A stretch of 64,000 nucleotides of DNA from Pirellulaceae bacterium (lineage in GTDB: Bacteria; Planctomycetota; Planctomycetia; Pirellulales; Pirellulaceae). The stretch spans positions 124,001-188,000 of the forward strand of contig JAHDXO010000008.1 in NCBI GenBank assembly GCA_023382975.1, given 5' to 3'. Both the position numbers and the translations under genes were made by a program. Shown here piece by piece: positions 16,158 to 26,000 of this stretch (position 1 is the stretch's first letter; each line of letters opens with the position of its first letter). Below the pieces are notes generated by a model. It saw nothing but the letters and a program-made list of their open reading frames with translations. It was not told the origin of the DNA and did no database searches.

Positions 16158-16547
16158 TCAGCTAGGTCGTTCAAGGCGGGCGGTGACCCACTCCACGAAG
16201 TCGTTACGTCTCAATTCGCCGGCAGCCAATTGCAGGATCGTCGTCGCCGCGTCATCGATATTCGCACGAAGTTCGTATCCGTTAAGTACCAGGAAGGTCT
16301 CCATGGCGGCATGGCCGACTCGCTTGTTGCCGTCAACAAACGGATGGTTCATTACCAGTGAAAAACACATCGCGCCAGCCTTGTCGGCGATTGTCGGATA
16401 TAAGTGCCTACCGCCGAAGGTCATTGCAGGTTGCGCAAGAGCCGACTCAACAGCCCCGAGGTCGCGAATCCCTGGGGCGCCGCCGGACTGCGCAAGAACG
16501 CGTCGATGAATCTCCAGTACTTCGGCCAGAGTGAGGCAGCGCATCAC
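16158..16547 (-). CDS. Doc-type toxin (Fic/DOC family)
   Basis: The protein has 129 residues. It carries the Fic/Doc motif HPFVDGNKRVGHAA starting at H68, with the phosphate-binding N and K of the family, and the 'death on curing' length and N-terminus (LTLAEVLEIHRRVLAQSGG). Doc of phage P1 phosphorylates EF-Tu and stops translation; this protein is expected to act likewise. Its ATG overlaps the stop of the upstream antitoxin gene by 4 nt, the classical toxin-antitoxin operon layout. All motif residues are present, so it appears functional. Confidence 0.9.
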   Translation of the reverse strand: MMRCLTLAEVLEIHRRVLAQSGGAPGIRDLGAVESALAQPAMTFGGRHLYPTIADKAGAMCFSLVMNHPFVDGNKRVGHAAMETFLVLNGYELRANIDDAATTILQLAAGELRRNDFVEWVTARLERPS

Positions 16548-16738
16548 GCCAGCCGCCGATACAGTTCGCGATTCTTCTCGAGCACATACGTGACCGCTCG
16601 TTCAAAGTCATCGGCCGGACGAGAGACAAGATCGTTGATCGCGGCTCGGGCGAGTTCGTTGGCGTCCACCTGCAGCTCGCGCGCCACTCTTTCCAGACGC
16701 TGCGATTGCTCGTCGTCGAGTTCCAGCGTAATCGGCAT
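16544..16738 (-). CDS. Ribbon-helix-helix-like antitoxin partner of Doc
   Basis: The protein has 64 residues: MPITLELDDEQSQRLERVAR, followed by a helix with NELARAAIND and a tail ending ELYRRLA. The short beta-strand plus two helices fit the ribbon-helix-helix DNA-binding fold. The tail would wrap the Doc toxin. It is the first gene of the pair and probably represses the shared promoter in the 16739-17003 gap. It is unlike P1 Phd in sequence, but pairs of this type with Doc are common. Confidence 0.8.
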   Translation of the reverse strand: MPITLELDDEQSQRLERVARELQVDANELARAAINDLVSRPADDFERAVTYVLEKNRELYRRLA

Positions 16739-17003
16739 CCGAACTCCTCACGGTATCATTCACGGACTCACGGCGACGAACGACCCAGTTCACGAAGCTG
16801 CGGTCGAGAAACGCTCACAACCCGCAACGAGCGGGAACCGTCGCTTTCGTAAGTTCGTTCACTGGATTGTCCCGGATCTATTGGTGCCCGTCAAGCGTGG
16901 AACTGGAAACGAGGCAGAGTCGGGGGGCATTGGTAGCCCGGACGATGGCGACGTTCGAACGCCTTGGACCGATGCCGAAATCGTCGCCTGACCACATCGA
17001 TGC

Positions 17004-19196
17004 TCAATCCTCGGTCAGGTTCACGTTCTGCCCGCGTTGGCGCGCCCAGCGCATCGTGGCGAGGAATTTCGGCGCATCTGCTGGATCGTCGTCGTAGTGC
17101 TGCAGGATGCCCCAGCTTCCCCACTTGCTCCAGCGACCGACTGACGAGAAGTAGCAGAACAGGTCCCCGCCGGCGCGAGTCCAGGCCTCATAGTACCGGT
17201 CGTAGATCTGGCCCATGCGCGGATGAGCGTTGGCCTTGAAGAACAAGGCATTCATCGTCTCGTTGTTCTCACCGCCGCCGACGCCGACCATGTGCTGCCC
17301 GCCTTCGTAGGCCGTCAGGGTCAGCCCGTACTTGTCGGCGATGGCTTTCGTGGCCTCGATCGCACGGATCGATTTGGGCAACGATTCCTGCTCCATGTAG
17401 TCGAGCACGCGTTCGAGGCTCCAGCCGACCACCTCGTCGGCCGTCAACTCCTTGCCCTCTCGCGGCACATTCATCGAGATGTACGGGGCGATCGAGATCG
17501 AGTCGGTGTGCCGGTACGCGTCCTCGAAGGGCAACACGATGTTGTCCATCCAGTGGGTGTTGCCGGACTGCCACGCGATGACCCGCACCAACCGCTCAGT
17601 GCCGCCGAAGACCTGCTCCCAGATCTGGAAAATCTGCACCGAACGCCGCGCGTAGTACATGCCGCCGCCTTCCCAGGGACGCTCCTGAGGCCCGATCCCG
17701 AGTTCCTTGGCTTTCGCCCAACTGTAGCGGGTCTGCGGGAACTGGCTGTTCCAGACCTCGTTCGAGTACTCGATGTACACTTTGAGTTTCGGATCAAGCC
17801 TGTCCTTGACCATCTCCGCAAAGCGGCGCGCGTAATCGTCGTCGGCCCGATGAGGCATACAGAACCACGCGTCCGCCTGCTGCCGGTTGCACAGGTCGAT
17901 CATCCACTCCAGCGCCACGCCCTTCTCCGTAAACGTCGCGCTCTCGGGCGTCGGCCGGTCGGCCCAGGTCTCGATCTCCGAGCCATTGGTGTGCATCCAG
18001 TCCATGAACCGGAAACACGCGACGCCCGCCCACCGCTTCAGAAAGACTGGATGGAAGGGCTGGTCCCGATAGATCGTTTCGAAGCCCGGCATGAGGACGC
18101 GGATGTTCCGCACAAAGTCGTTCGGATCAGTTTCGTGCAGGCGCAGGAACATGCCGCCGCGGCTCGGATCGACGTCGATCGCCATCCGGCCCGGTTCTTC
18201 GGAAACGACTTTCGCGGCGCCCCAGAAGTCGATGCGGCCGCGGCCGTCGTACAGCACGGTATACCGGCCGCCGGGGTAGCGTCCGGAGTCGATCGTACAC
18301 AGCGGCGACTCGGCCCAGCAATCCGCCTCGAGCCGCTTGACCCAGCCGTGCTCGTCGACCTGCAATTCGGGGCCCTTGCCCCAGGGCTGGCCCTTTCGCT
18401 GGCTGATCCAGGTGCGTGACAGCCGGAACACGTCGACGAAGGGCAACTCGGTATTCCAATCGGCCGGTCCGTTCAGGTTCATTCCGAGCTTCGCATTGGC
18501 CTGCGGCGACAGATGCTTCCGGACACTGTCGGCGAAGATCTTGTAGCCTTCCTCGTTGAAGTGCAAACGGTCCTGGACGAACAATTCCTCGCGGGGTTTG
18601 CCATCGGCATCGAGCGTCGCATCCCAGTTGTCGATGTAGACCAAGTTCTTGCCCTTGGCGATATAGGCTTGGATCAACTCGTTGGCTTTCTGCTCTCGTT
18701 CGGCATTAGCCCACCGCGCCGGCGAAGCGTTGATCGTCATGTAGGCGATGCGGACATCGGGCAGCTTGGCACGCACCTTTTGAACGAATGCGTCGAAGTC
18801 CGCCGCCACCTGCTCGGGCGTCTTGCCCGCGTGGATGTCGTTGCCGCCGGCCCGCAGCACGATCAGCCGCGGCCGGTACGGGATCACGATTCGGTCCGCG
18901 TAGAACGTGCTGTCGGCGATCTGCGAGCCTCCGAATCCGCGGTTGATCACCGTATGTTCCGGGAAATCCTGGGCCAGCGTCTTCCAGCGGACGATCGTGG
19001 ACGACCCGATGAACAGGATCGCATCCTGCGGCGGGGAAGCCGTCTGGTCGGCCGCTTCGAAAGCCGCGATGGCTTGCGCCCATCGCTCGGGACCAGCCGG
19101 CGCCGCGGCCGCTAAGAGTTGGCAGGCCAGCGAGCCGAACAACAGACTCGCAGCAAAGGCTTGAAGCAACGCGGAGCGATGACGGAGCAACTTCAT
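17004..19196 (-). CDS. Secreted SGNH esterase fused to a glycoside hydrolase
   Basis: The protein has 730 residues from the ATG at 19196 with a signal peptide (about 1-31). Residues 55-230 are a GDSL/SGNH esterase: block I GSST with S66 as nucleophile, block II NRGFGGS, block III GGND (N119) and block V DRLHFNEEGY (D209, H212). Residues about 245-725 resemble a GH-A clan glycosidase: E480 in IEYSNEVWN fits the acid/base and E631 in TAYEGGQH the nucleophile. One polypeptide could therefore remove acyl groups and cut the backbone of the same polysaccharide. It is third in a run of three SGNH genes (86 nt after the previous one). Both active sites look intact; substrates are inferred only. Confidence 0.85.
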   Translation of the reverse strand: MKLLRHRSALLQAFAASLLFGSLACQLLAAAAPAGPERWAQAIAAFEAADQTASPPQDAILFIGSSTIVRWKTLAQDFPEHTVINRGFGGSQIADSTFYADRIVIPYRPRLIVLRAGGNDIHAGKTPEQVAADFDAFVQKVRAKLPDVRIAYMTINASPARWANAEREQKANELIQAYIAKGKNLVYIDNWDATLDADGKPREELFVQDRLHFNEEGYKIFADSVRKHLSPQANAKLGMNLNGPADWNTELPFVDVFRLSRTWISQRKGQPWGKGPELQVDEHGWVKRLEADCWAESPLCTIDSGRYPGGRYTVLYDGRGRIDFWGAAKVVSEEPGRMAIDVDPSRGGMFLRLHETDPNDFVRNIRVLMPGFETIYRDQPFHPVFLKRWAGVACFRFMDWMHTNGSEIETWADRPTPESATFTEKGVALEWMIDLCNRQQADAWFCMPHRADDDYARRFAEMVKDRLDPKLKVYIEYSNEVWNSQFPQTRYSWAKAKELGIGPQERPWEGGGMYYARRSVQIFQIWEQVFGGTERLVRVIAWQSGNTHWMDNIVLPFEDAYRHTDSISIAPYISMNVPREGKELTADEVVGWSLERVLDYMEQESLPKSIRAIEATKAIADKYGLTLTAYEGGQHMVGVGGGENNETMNALFFKANAHPRMGQIYDRYYEAWTRAGGDLFCYFSSVGRWSKWGSWGILQHYDDDPADAPKFLATMRWARQRGQNVNLTED

Positions 19197-19282
19197 GGTG
19201 GTGGTCCTTTCGCGTTAGAACGGTCTGGCATGGTTCGGGAAACATCGGGCAGATTGCAGGGCGGCGGCACGGCCCGTCAGGT

Positions 19283-20071
19283 TCATCGAGCGTCCGGTTG
19301 GTCCAATTCACGCAGCACGGATGCCGTCACCGTCTCGGCCAGAATCTTGTAGGCTTCCGGCTGCCAGTGGAACTGATCGCCCCGGGCGAGTTCGAGCTTC
19401 GTTACGAGCAGGGCGTAGAAGTCATTCACGGGCACATTCAGCTCCTGCATCACTTTCGCAGCCATACGGTTGTGCTCGACGATGATCGGATTAATCTCCG
19501 GGTCGAGCTCCGTGGGCTGGCCTTTCACCGTCACCGGCGTGCTGCTGGCCCAGATGATCTTCGCGCGGGGCAGCTTGTCCCGAATGACCTCGACATAGGC
19601 CCTGGTCAGTGGCTCGAACGTGCCGTCTTTGATGCGACCCTTTTGCCACCCGTGAAGCCCCATGTTGAAATGGACCACATCGTACGGGCCGTTGGCCAGC
19701 ACTTCAGCCAGCAGTTTGTTGAGATGTTCCGACTGGCAGTACGGGTTGACCCACGCATCCACGTAAGCCTTGCCGTCCAGGGCGGCAATCACCTGCTTTC
19801 CGTAGCCATTCAGAATCGAGTCTCCGACCAGCAAGACGCGCGGACGATTCGGGTCGCCAATCGATGCCTTGTCAAGCCGCCAGCCCTTGCCGTCTGCTTG
19901 AAGACGGGCATCCGGTTCCGTGGCGGCTGGACGTTCCTTGGGATCTTCGGCATGCAACGCGGGCACCGAAACCAGGAGCAGCATGGCGCCCCATGGCACG
20001 CACCAGCGCGAGAGAGCGGGCAATCCGCTCCTTCTCCCGCCCACCTTCCTTCCAGATTCTCGCATGGTCAT
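19283..20071 (-). CDS. Secreted SGNH/GDSL hydrolase
   Basis: The protein has 262 residues from the ATG at 20071 (GGGAG eight bases upstream); a second in-frame ATG lies two codons on. A signal peptide ends near ALHAED. The SGNH core starts with [13 protein letters not shown] (nucleophile Ser), continues with FNMGLHGW and [10 protein letters not shown], and ends with the Asp-x-x-His block as [10 protein letters not shown]. Enzymes of this type deacylate carbohydrates. It lies 26 nt after the sialate esterase-like gene, clearly in one operon. Confidence 0.87.
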   Translation of the reverse strand: MTMRESGRKVGGRRSGLPALSRWCVPWGAMLLLVSVPALHAEDPKERPAATEPDARLQADGKGWRLDKASIGDPNRPRVLLVGDSILNGYGKQVIAALDGKAYVDAWVNPYCQSEHLNKLLAEVLANGPYDVVHFNMGLHGWQKGRIKDGTFEPLTRAYVEVIRDKLPRAKIIWASSTPVTVKGQPTELDPEINPIIVEHNRMAAKVMQELNVPVNDFYALLVTKLELARGDQFHWQPEAYKILAETVTASVLRELDQPDAR

Positions 20072-20097
20072 TCGCTCCCTGATGGTTTCTTGTCGCT

Positions 20098-21045
20098 TCA
20101 CTTGCTGGGTTTCACCAATTCCAGCATGGCCTTTCCCATCGCCTCGCCGATCCGATAGTACGTTTCGGCATTGCTGTTCCAGTGATACGCCTGTCCGGAT
20201 GGCGAAGCCTCCTTGGGACGGTAGAAATCGCGAGTGCCCACAAACGCCACATTGCCCTGGAACTCGGCACGCTGCGCGATCGCCGCCTGGGCCTTCATCA
20301 GCGACAACGCCCGCGGATGCGTCTCCTCCCAGCCGCTCATGCCGGTCTCCGCGATGACGAAGGGCAGCTCGGGAGCCCCGAGATCCTTGCGGATATCGCG
20401 AATGAAGTTGGCCATGTTCTCCTCGTAGGCGTCGTTGAACGCCTGGTTGACGCGATCGTTCCAACCCTGGTGCCATCCGAAGCCGACCAGTTCCAGCTTG
20501 CGGTCGGCGAATTGAGGAAACAGTTTCGCCGCGTCGGTCAGAACCTCTTTGGTCAGCTTGAGCACTTCCTGGTAGTACGGTCCCACCTCGCCGCCGGAAC
20601 TCGGCGGCCGAAAATCCTTGCCCAGGCTCTTACCGCCCCAGGCGAGCTTGACGAGCAGCACCGGCTCGTCGAACGCCTCGCCCACCACGTGGCCGAATCC
20701 CAGTTCGGGCCCGATATATCCCTCCCGGAATCCGAAGCCCGGCCTCAAGTTCCCGGTGCGGCCCAGATACCAGATTTGGACGTCCTCGCGAGCGACCCAT
20801 TGGCCGTCCGCGGCGACCAGATGTTTGAATGCCGCTGCCGTTTCGGGATTCTTCGCGAGCCATTCCAGCGAGCCCTTGCCTTCGTTCGCGCCCGCCTCGG
20901 CGTTGACTTTGCCGTGGCCTTCCATGTTGGACTGCCCGGCCAGGATGAACACCTTGACCGGACCGGCGGCGGCAACGAACGAAGGAACGAACACCGTCAA
21001 GGACAGTACCACAAGAAGTCGAGTCATCATCGTCGTGGCTTTCAT
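20098..21045 (-). CDS. Sialate O-acetylesterase-like (SASA/CE6) enzyme
   Basis: The protein has 315 residues with a signal peptide ending around VAAAG. The SASA domain opens with [13 protein letters not shown] (nucleophile S39), has [13 protein letters not shown] and [10 protein letters not shown] in the middle, and the catalytic His in [11 protein letters not shown] near the end. The family removes acetyl groups from sialic acid or xylan. It heads the three-gene esterase operon that ends in the esterase-glycosidase fusion. Start choice is uncertain between M1 and M6/M7, with little effect on the signal peptide. Confidence 0.9.
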   Translation of the reverse strand: MKATTMMTRLLVVLSLTVFVPSFVAAAGPVKVFILAGQSNMEGHGKVNAEAGANEGKGSLEWLAKNPETAAAFKHLVAADGQWVAREDVQIWYLGRTGNLRPGFGFREGYIGPELGFGHVVGEAFDEPVLLVKLAWGGKSLGKDFRPPSSGGEVGPYYQEVLKLTKEVLTDAAKLFPQFADRKLELVGFGWHQGWNDRVNQAFNDAYEENMANFIRDIRKDLGAPELPFVIAETGMSGWEETHPRALSLMKAQAAIAQRAEFQGNVAFVGTRDFYRPKEASPSGQAYHWNSNAETYYRIGEAMGKAMLELVKPSK

Positions 21046-21221
21046 GGTGTGGTGGCTTTCATGTTAGGATTCCCGGAGGTCGGACCTTGCTACAGGCGAT
21101 TACGGACCTTTGTAGCCCCCGAGAGCATTCGGCGAAAGCAGGCATCGCTGCCGCAGCGGGAGCGTCATCAAAACCGCACTCGCGGTTTGCGCCCTCCCGC
21201 CCGTTGATTCCCCGAACGATG

Positions 21222-21767
21222 CTACGCCGCCGTGCTCGAACCATAGTACGGCGAGGGCAGTGTGGGGTACACGCGGTACACGTGGCGGAAGACCTCCTCG
21301 GCCCGATTCTGCACTTCGTCCTCGTCGTGGTGCTCCAAGGGCAAGCCCGTTTCATCGCTCCACAGAAAATCCCGGATGGCCATCCGTACCGCGTCCCGGG
21401 TTGCCTCTTTGTCTCGCCAATGATCGACCCGGAGCCTTTCCGCTTTCAGCGTTTCCAGGAGGTTCACAGCCACGGCCTTGATCCGCTTGATCTCGGCCGG
21501 ACTCAACTCGGGCTTCTTCAACAGGTCGAACACCGCCAGCGATTCCTCGTCCAGTCCCTCCCGAATCGTCCGCTTGGATTCGTCGTCCAGTGCCCGCGCG
21601 AATTTCAAGAACGCCTCGAAGGACTTCTCGATGGTCACCCGGTCTTTTTCCCGGTTGTATTCGGCGACGATGTCTTCGTAGTGGCGTTGGAAATCGGTAC
21701 GCAACGGGTTTTGCATCAGCAACCGCTGGAGCCGTTGCTCGATCGCCTGCCGCAAGTTCTGAGTTAC
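21222..21767 (-). pseudogene. HsdR C-terminal fragment (type I restriction)
   Basis: About 180 residues match the C-terminal helical region of HsdR: NLRQAIEQRLQRLLMQNPLR, VTIEKSFEAFLKFARALDDE, SPAEIKRIKAVAVNLLETLK and DFLWSDETGLPLE. The fragment has its native stop but no start of its own. It is cut at its 5' side by a palindromic repeat (21768-21863), and the region of HsdR carrying the second helicase domain is missing between it and the next fragment. Confidence 0.85.
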
Positions 21768-21863
21768 GGAAAAAGGGGATAAGTACGGAAAAAGGGGATA
21801 AGTCCAATTTGCCGGAACGGCCCGGAGGGTGCTTCGCACAAATTGGACTTATCCCCTTTTTCC
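21768..21863. repeat. Family A palindromic element (copy 1), in hsdR
   Basis: The main palindrome spans 21787-21863: outer arms GGAAAAAGGGGATAAGTCC and their inverse, then an inner unit CCGGAACGGCCCGGAGGGTG followed by CTTCGCACAAA. An extra copy of one arm lies at 21768-21786. It replaces an internal part of hsdR. The same inner unit recurs at 22519-22605 and 58428-58500. Confidence 0.9.
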
Positions 21864-22477
21864 TCCGGGTGCTCCTCCTCCTTGAAGGCGTCGTCCAGCG
21901 CCATGCGCTGCATGTTGCGGAACTGCGGCTTCTGCCGCATGGATTCCGGCAGGTCCATGCCGTCCTTGATCAGCTTCCGGTGCGGCTTGATGTCCAGGCC
22001 CCATTTCTGGAACCTCTCGACCTCGCCCTGCTCCTCGCTGACGACCACCGCGGCCCGCGTCTCGCGCATCCAGTTGATCTGCCGCCGAAGGTAGATTTCC
22101 TCCTGCTCGTCGGCCGCCTGCGGCAGCTTCGCCTCCAGTTCCTTGATCCGCTCGTCCCAATACTTGGTGATCAGGCCGTGCATCTTCACGCAGGTGACCT
22201 TGTCGATGCAGACCAGCATCGCCTTGCCCGTCTCCCAGGCCGTCGAGTAGTGCTGGACAAAATCCTGGGCCACCTGGTCCAGTCGCTTGTCTGCGGTGAT
22301 GACGTGGTAGTCGCGTTTCAGTTCCCTCTCCAGCCGCTGGGCCACGTCGATGTTGGCCGTGACCTGTGACTCCAATTCGTCCAGCTTCTGGGCGATCCGG
22401 TCGTTCAGGTCGCCGATCGCTACGCCCAGTTTTTCGCCCCGGGCGTCGTAATACAGCGGAACCGTGGCCTTGTCCAC
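21864..22477 (-). pseudogene. HsdR internal fragment (type I restriction)
   Basis: About 205 residues match the middle of HsdR between the helicase domains: KATVPLYYDARGEKLGVAI, then ITADKRLDQVAQDFVQHYST, KAMLVCIDKVTCVKMHGLI and a helical stretch ending MALDDAFKEEEHP. In intact HsdR the next residues lead into the helicase C-terminal motifs; here the sequence runs into a palindromic repeat and then nonsense. The N-terminal nuclease and motor domains are absent, so the enzyme cannot function. Confidence 0.87.
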
Positions 22478-22490
22478 GACCGCCCGTCAC

Positions 22491-22605
22491 GAAAAAGGTC
22501 GCGAAAAAGGGGGGTCGCGAAAAAGGGGATTAGTCCAATTTTCCGGAACGGCCCGGAGGGTGCTTCGCACAAATTGGACTTCAAATTGGACTTATTCCCT
22601 TTTTT
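22491..22605. repeat. Family A palindromic element (copy 2), between hsdR and hsdM remnants
   Basis: The element spans 22519-22605 with the inner unit CCGGAACGGCCCGGAGGGTG, and is flanked by extra partial arms (CGAAAAAGG repeats at about 22491 and 22503; AAATTGGACTT twice on the right). It sits exactly where an hsdM fragment is joined to an hsdR fragment. Confidence 0.9.
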
Positions 22606-22972
22606 CAAATCTCCCTCGGTTCAGGAACCACAGCTCGCAGGGGACCGTCCGGGTGTAGAAGAAATTGGACCGGATCGCGATCATCACGTCCACGTCGCCA
22701 GTCTCGACCAGCTTCTGCCGCACCTTGGCCTCGTCGCGCCCGGCGCTGGACGCCTGGGACGACATGACAAAGCCGGCCCGCCCCTTCTCGTGCAGGTAGC
22801 TGTAGAAGTAGCTGATCCAAACGTGGTTGCCGTTGGACACCTTGTCCTTCTTGTTGACGCCCGGCAGCCCGAACGGCAGCCGCGGGTCGTTCTTCACCTT
22901 GTCCGCGTCGATCTCGTCCACGTTGAACGGCGGATTGGCCATCACGTAGTCGGCCTTGCCGTGGGAAGCAAG
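22606..22972 (-). pseudogene. HsdM fragment (type I N6-adenine methyltransferase)
   Basis: About 120 residues match HsdM around the catalytic motif: HGKADYVMANPPFNVDEIDA with NPPF as motif IV, then NGNHVWISYFYSYLHEKGRA, GFVMSSQASS and TVPCELWFLNRG. The N-terminal AdoMet-binding part and the C-terminal part are missing. Its 3' end runs into the family A repeat and its 5' end into a foreign stretch. Confidence 0.87.
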
Positions 22973-23061
22973 TGGTGTGCTCACCGCTCTAGCTCCCGAA
23001 AACGTAGACGTGGCGAGTCTGCTCGCGAGAATTGAACGTGCCCCGTTCTCGCCCAGGATGT
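22973..23061. other. Foreign joining sequence between hsdM remnant and PQQ gene
   Basis: This 89-bp stretch joins the truncated hsdM to the stop of the PQQ propeller gene. It contains CTAGCTCCCGAAAACGTAG and GGCGAGTCTGCTCGCGAGA, which look like a dispersed repeat rather than coding sequence; that assignment is a guess. Confidence 0.35.
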
Positions 23062-26000
23062 CTATTCGCGATCGGGCGGCACGAAGACGATGGTGGCTTG
23101 GAGGGCGTGGGGGCAGGTGCAGCCGGAGCTGGCTTCGGTTTGGACGATCACTCCGCCAGCAGGGATCGTGTTGATCAAGCAGCCGGGACGCATTCCCGTC
23201 AAGGTCATCAGCGACCCGCCCGTGTCGGCGTCGACTATCAACGTGTACCCGAGGCGGTAGCAGAGCACGCCGGCGCTGGCGGACATCTGCCCGCAGGCGC
23301 CGTTGGCGGCAAGCCTCCAAGGGATCTGGCCTCGGGGTCCGGGACGCATCAAGGGTTCGCCGGTGTGCAGTTGCAGGGCCCCGGGCCGCGCGATTACCCG
23401 GTCCAGACTGACGACGGGACGCACGAAGTTGCCGAGCGTCTTGTCCCACAGCGTTGCACCGTCGCGGGCCGATAGCGCCATGGCGCGGCGCTGGCCTTCG
23501 TCGCCCTTGGGACGCCCGTACGCGCTGTAGGTGCCGCAAAGCACCAGCACGCCGTCCTTGGCGATCAGGCTCAAACTGCCCGTCCACGTGCCGCAACCGG
23601 CCACGTCGACATCCCGCGACCACAGTTCCTTGCCGGTCAGCAGGTCGAGCGCGACGACGGTGCGAAGGCAAGCATCGGCGGCCGGAGACTGCGGCGAAGC
23701 ATCGTCGGACGTCTCGGCGGAATCAGTGTCGCCTTCCGTCGTCCCCGTAGCCGCGGCAGCCCGTCGCTTCTGGGCCGCCAGCTCGGCTTGGGCGGGCGGA
23801 TCGAGCACCACGGGGGCGGTCGCTTGGCCACGGTGCTCGACAAAGAACACGCGGTCTCCTTGAATCGCGAGGGTATTGTTGCGGATCACCGAGCCCGGAC
23901 GGTGCCAACGCATGGTGTCCGTCCGCAGGTCGTAGGCGAAAACGGCGTCGCTGAACTGGTAACCCGACGAGGCGCTGCCGACAAGCGTCGAACCGTCTAC
24001 CGCCACATAGGCCCACGGCCGATCCGCGCCGTCCGGCCTCGGCGGCACGTCGTGCGCCGTCCGCAGGTTGCCCGTGTGCAGATCCAGCCGACGACACTGC
24101 GATGCGACGGCGACGAACAAGCCGTCGCGGCTGCATGCCAGGTTGCCGCAATCGCCCATGATGTAGACCCGGCCGGCGCCTGGCATTTCGCGTTCCCAGT
24201 ACGGCACGCCGTTGTAGGCGTCGAAGCTCAGCAACAGCGGCATGTTGTCGCTGGCCCGTACTCCCTGAGCATAGATTCGGCCGTCGAGACTCAGCGGCGC
24301 CTCGCTGCGACGGTGGCGGTCCTCCGCCTTGTCCGGCCCGGGTTCGCCGTACCACAGCACCTCGGGCTTGCCTCGCACGCGTCGATCGTCGGACGAGCCC
24401 GTGTTGCCGGCGTCGGCATACTGATGCGTCCAGTCGCCGGCGCCGGGCAACACGCCGCGGACGAGCTTGGTCCAGGTTCCTTCCCGGGTCAGAGCCGGCC
24501 GAGCCACCGTCCCGGCTTGGGTCCAGGCATCGCTAGCTTCCGGCGTTTCGGCGTAGAGCACTCCGCCGCAGGGCTTCAGCACGCGCAACAACTCGGCGGC
24601 TGGAATTGGCCCTTGCCCCGAGGCTGGTTCGACGGCCACGATCAGATTGGCGAAGTAGGGCGGATACGGCAAGCCGGACGCATTCTCGGCGGGTATCAGG
24701 TCGATCAATATTCGAGCCCCGTAGATACCGGCCGCCGCCAGCGCCTCGCGATCCGCTTCCGCACGAGCCGGGTCGGTCTCGGCGACATGAATCACGAAGT
24801 CGGTGCGAGCGGCCAGTTCGACGGCGATGCGGCTGGCATCCCGGCCGACCAACAGCGCGTAGCCGCGATCGACCTTGGCATCCTGTGCGATCGCGTCAGC
24901 CAGCGCCGCGGCTCGTTCCAGCCGTTGGTCGGCAGGAAATGGCGTTACGGACGCCGTGGCCGCCGAGTGGCCTCGATCCGCGACCGCCGACCCGAAGCAG
25001 TAGATGCGCCCGTTGTCGGTGCTGGCGAACAGACGACCGTTGGCCGCGGCGAGTCCCTTGACCAGCCCTTCGACCGGTGCCTGCCAGACCTCGCGCCCCG
25101 TCTCCGAATCCAGCGCGACTACCTCGTCCGTTCCGCCTGCCAGCACGTGCGATCCGGCGAGGATCATCACCTGTAAGCCCGCTCGCGCGTACACCCACTG
25201 CACCGCGTCTTTGCCTAGCGCCCCCTGTCCCACAGCTTGCTCGAACGCCGTCCTGTCGACGGCTGTGACGACGTCCGGATCGGGTGTGGTCGCTCGCGGA
25301 CTCGGCGGCGACTGGCCGCGCAGGATCAGGCAACGGGTGGCCGTGGCCAGCAACTGGCGGGCTCCCTTCACGGCTCCTGCATGAGTGCCCTCGGGCGTGT
25401 ATCCGTGCAGGACGTTCTGCGAGCCGACATAGTACCGATCCCCGACCAGCACTCCGTAACCGCCACTGACCACTCCCTTGGCACCCACGATGGCGTAGGA
25501 CTTGTCCATCGCCGCCCGCACCGCCCCGTCGGTCCGCGCATAGGCCAACGGCCCGGCACGGCCGCAGGGCACGAACAGTTGAGTCGCCGAGGCCAGCAGA
25601 TAACCTTGGGGCGCCAACGGCATGTAACTGCCGCGGGGGGCTTCGGAGGTCCGCCAGAGCAACGTTCCGTCGTGCGCGTCCAGCGCGACCAACGCCGTCC
25701 CGCTGGCCGGGAGCAGACCCGCACCGCAGTACGCCACGCCCTGGTCCACAACGACACCGGTCCGCACCGGCCAAAGGGACATCCGCCGGCCCGCGCCCAG
25801 GATAGTCGTCTCGCCCGCCAATGGCCGGGCGCGCCAAACCAGACGGCCGTCCGCAACGTCCAGGCAGTAGACCAGCCCGTCGTCCGATCCCGCAAACACT
25901 CGCCCGCCCGCCACGGTCGGCGCCAATCGGACCGGGCCCTCCGTGTAGAAGGTCCAGCACCGCTCGCCGGTCTGCGCGTCCAACGCATGGATGCCGTTGT

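Noticed and set aside
22973-23671. Long frame linking the hsdM fragment to the PQQ gene region
   Set aside because: Only the part up to 22972 resembles HsdM; the rest is a shadow of the PQQ gene plus joining sequence.
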